Assembly (NCBI GenBank): GCA_007118045.1
Contig: SKTG01000135.1
Span: forward strand, 1-13,253
Direction: 5' to 3'
Source of the DNA: Nitriliruptoraceae bacterium
GTDB lineage: Bacteria; Actinomycetota; Nitriliruptoria; Nitriliruptorales; Nitriliruptoraceae
Length of the DNA: 13,253 bases
Position 1 is the first letter of the stretch; every line of letters starts with the position of its first letter. The notes below the pieces were generated by a model, which did no database searches, was not told the origin of the DNA, and saw nothing but the letters and a program-made list of their open reading frames with translations. Made by a program: the position numbers and the translations under genes. Positions 12,969 through 13,253 of this stretch are shown here, piece by piece.

Positions 12969-12999
12969 CCCGGGTGCTAGCGTCGTTCTCGCACCCGGG
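12969..12999. promoter_or_regulatory. 9-bp inverted repeat enclosing a candidate -10
   Basis: CCCGGGTGC (12969-12977) and GCACCCGGG (12991-12999) are a perfect inverted repeat with 13 bases between. The enclosed segment begins with TAGCGT (12978-12983), a TANNNT-type -10 reading towards the lipoprotein gene. A repeat arranged around a -10 suggests an operator, though a plain hairpin is also possible. The leader to the ATG at 13181 would be about 190 nt. Confidence 0.35.
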
Positions 13000-13105
13000 G
13001 CGACGGCCCGCGACGAGGTCGACGGCGGCGAGGACCCCGGTCCGGGTGGGTGCCGAGAGCGAGCCTGGGCGTCCGATCGCGCCGTCCCGGAACGGACGTC
13101 TTCAA

Positions 13106-13168
13106 CGGCGTCGGCGCGAACCACGGAGGCTCCGTCGGGAACGAGAAGCGGCGTCGGCGGGAACCACG
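13106..13168 (+). repeat. Two 20-bp direct repeats upstream of the lipoprotein gene
   Basis: The 20-bp segments at 13106-13125 and 13149-13168 differ at one base (CGGCGTCGGCG, then C or G, then GAACCACG). Their starts are 43 bp apart, about four helical turns, and the second ends 12 bp before the lipoprotein ATG. They may be paired protein-binding sites in the leader or the trace of a small duplication. Confidence 0.5.
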
Positions 13169-13180
13169 AACGGAGAGAAC

Positions 13181-13253
13181 ATGCGGCGGACCGGATGGGA
13201 ACGGATCACGGCGGGGCTCGCGGTGGCGGGTCTGCTGCTCGCCGGCTGCGGCA
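13181..13253 (+). CDS. Secreted lipoprotein, N-terminal fragment
   Basis: The first 24 codons of a gene that leaves the window at the right edge. It starts with ATG after a GGAGAG ribosome site. The product begins with a basic stretch (MRRTGWER), a hydrophobic core (AGLAVAGLLL) and a lipobox LAGC, with Cys23 the expected lipidated residue. It is therefore exported and anchored to the outer face of the cytoplasmic membrane, as are many solute-binding proteins. The mature part is not in the window, so the role cannot be told. It diverges from gpmA. Confidence 0.8.
   Translation, partial: MRRTGWERITAGLAVAGLLLAGCG

Larger units (their letters stand above)
12801..13180. other. Divergent intergenic region, gpmA / lipoprotein gene
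   Basis: About 380 bp with no gene that I can support. It holds a 9-bp inverted repeat at 12969-12999 enclosing a TAGCGT hexamer, a one-mismatch 20-bp direct repeat at 13106-13125 and 13149-13168, and the ribosome site of the lipoprotein gene. The left part beside gpmA is rich in GCGGCC tracts without a clear promoter. Confidence 0.5.

Overview
The window is high-GC DNA (roughly 70 %) with GTG starts, TANNNT-type -10 boxes, NucS instead of MutS/MutL markers, and a coproheme decarboxylase (HemQ). Together these point to an actinobacterium. I suspect a deep-branching, non-Streptomyces lineage, but that part is inference. Most of the window is housekeeping chromosome.

Layout, left to right. The N-terminal part of aminopeptidase N runs off the left edge (minus, 1-403). 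A long-chain acyl-CoA synthetase (plus, 784-2580) ends at a strong hairpin shared with a convergent ABC1/UbiB-type kinase (minus, 2662-4071). Next come a 62-aa cysteine-containing small protein (minus, 4174-4362) and the ribosome-associated ATPase YchF (minus, 4431-5522). The mismatch-repair endonuclease NucS (plus, 5723-6382) diverges from ychF and appears to be read from a leaderless promoter. To the right, all on the minus strand and reading leftwards, are phosphoglycerate mutase (12195-12800), HemQ (11182-11982), a NUDIX hydrolase whose start overlaps the hemQ stop, and then the cluster below. A lipoprotein gene starts on the plus strand at 13181 and leaves the window on the right.

The interesting system is 6387-10460, minus strand, inserted between nucS and the NUDIX gene. 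In transcription order it holds two 92-aa precursor peptides, an aminoglycoside-phosphotransferase-fold kinase, and a 775-aa protein that joins a HopA1-type domain to a complete LanC-type zinc cyclase through a five-unit 9-residue repeat linker. The precursors have near-identical leaders and divergent Cys/Thr/Ser-rich tails in which all three Cys and all five Ser/Thr positions are conserved. A kinase plus a HopA1 lyase is the dehydration pair of class V lanthipeptides (lexapeptide, cacaoidin) and of thioviridamide-like peptides. This therefore reads as a compact class-V-like lanthipeptide pathway: the kinase phosphorylates Ser/Thr, the HopA1 domain eliminates phosphate, and the LanC domain closes thioether rings. 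No transporter, protease, regulator or immunity gene is visible. The fusion and the paired precursors are what make it unusual.

Other structure worth noting: three directly abutting 45-bp hairpin repeats that begin inside the gpmA stop codon, an 8-bp inverted repeat before hemQ, and an inverted repeat and a direct repeat upstream of the lipoprotein gene.
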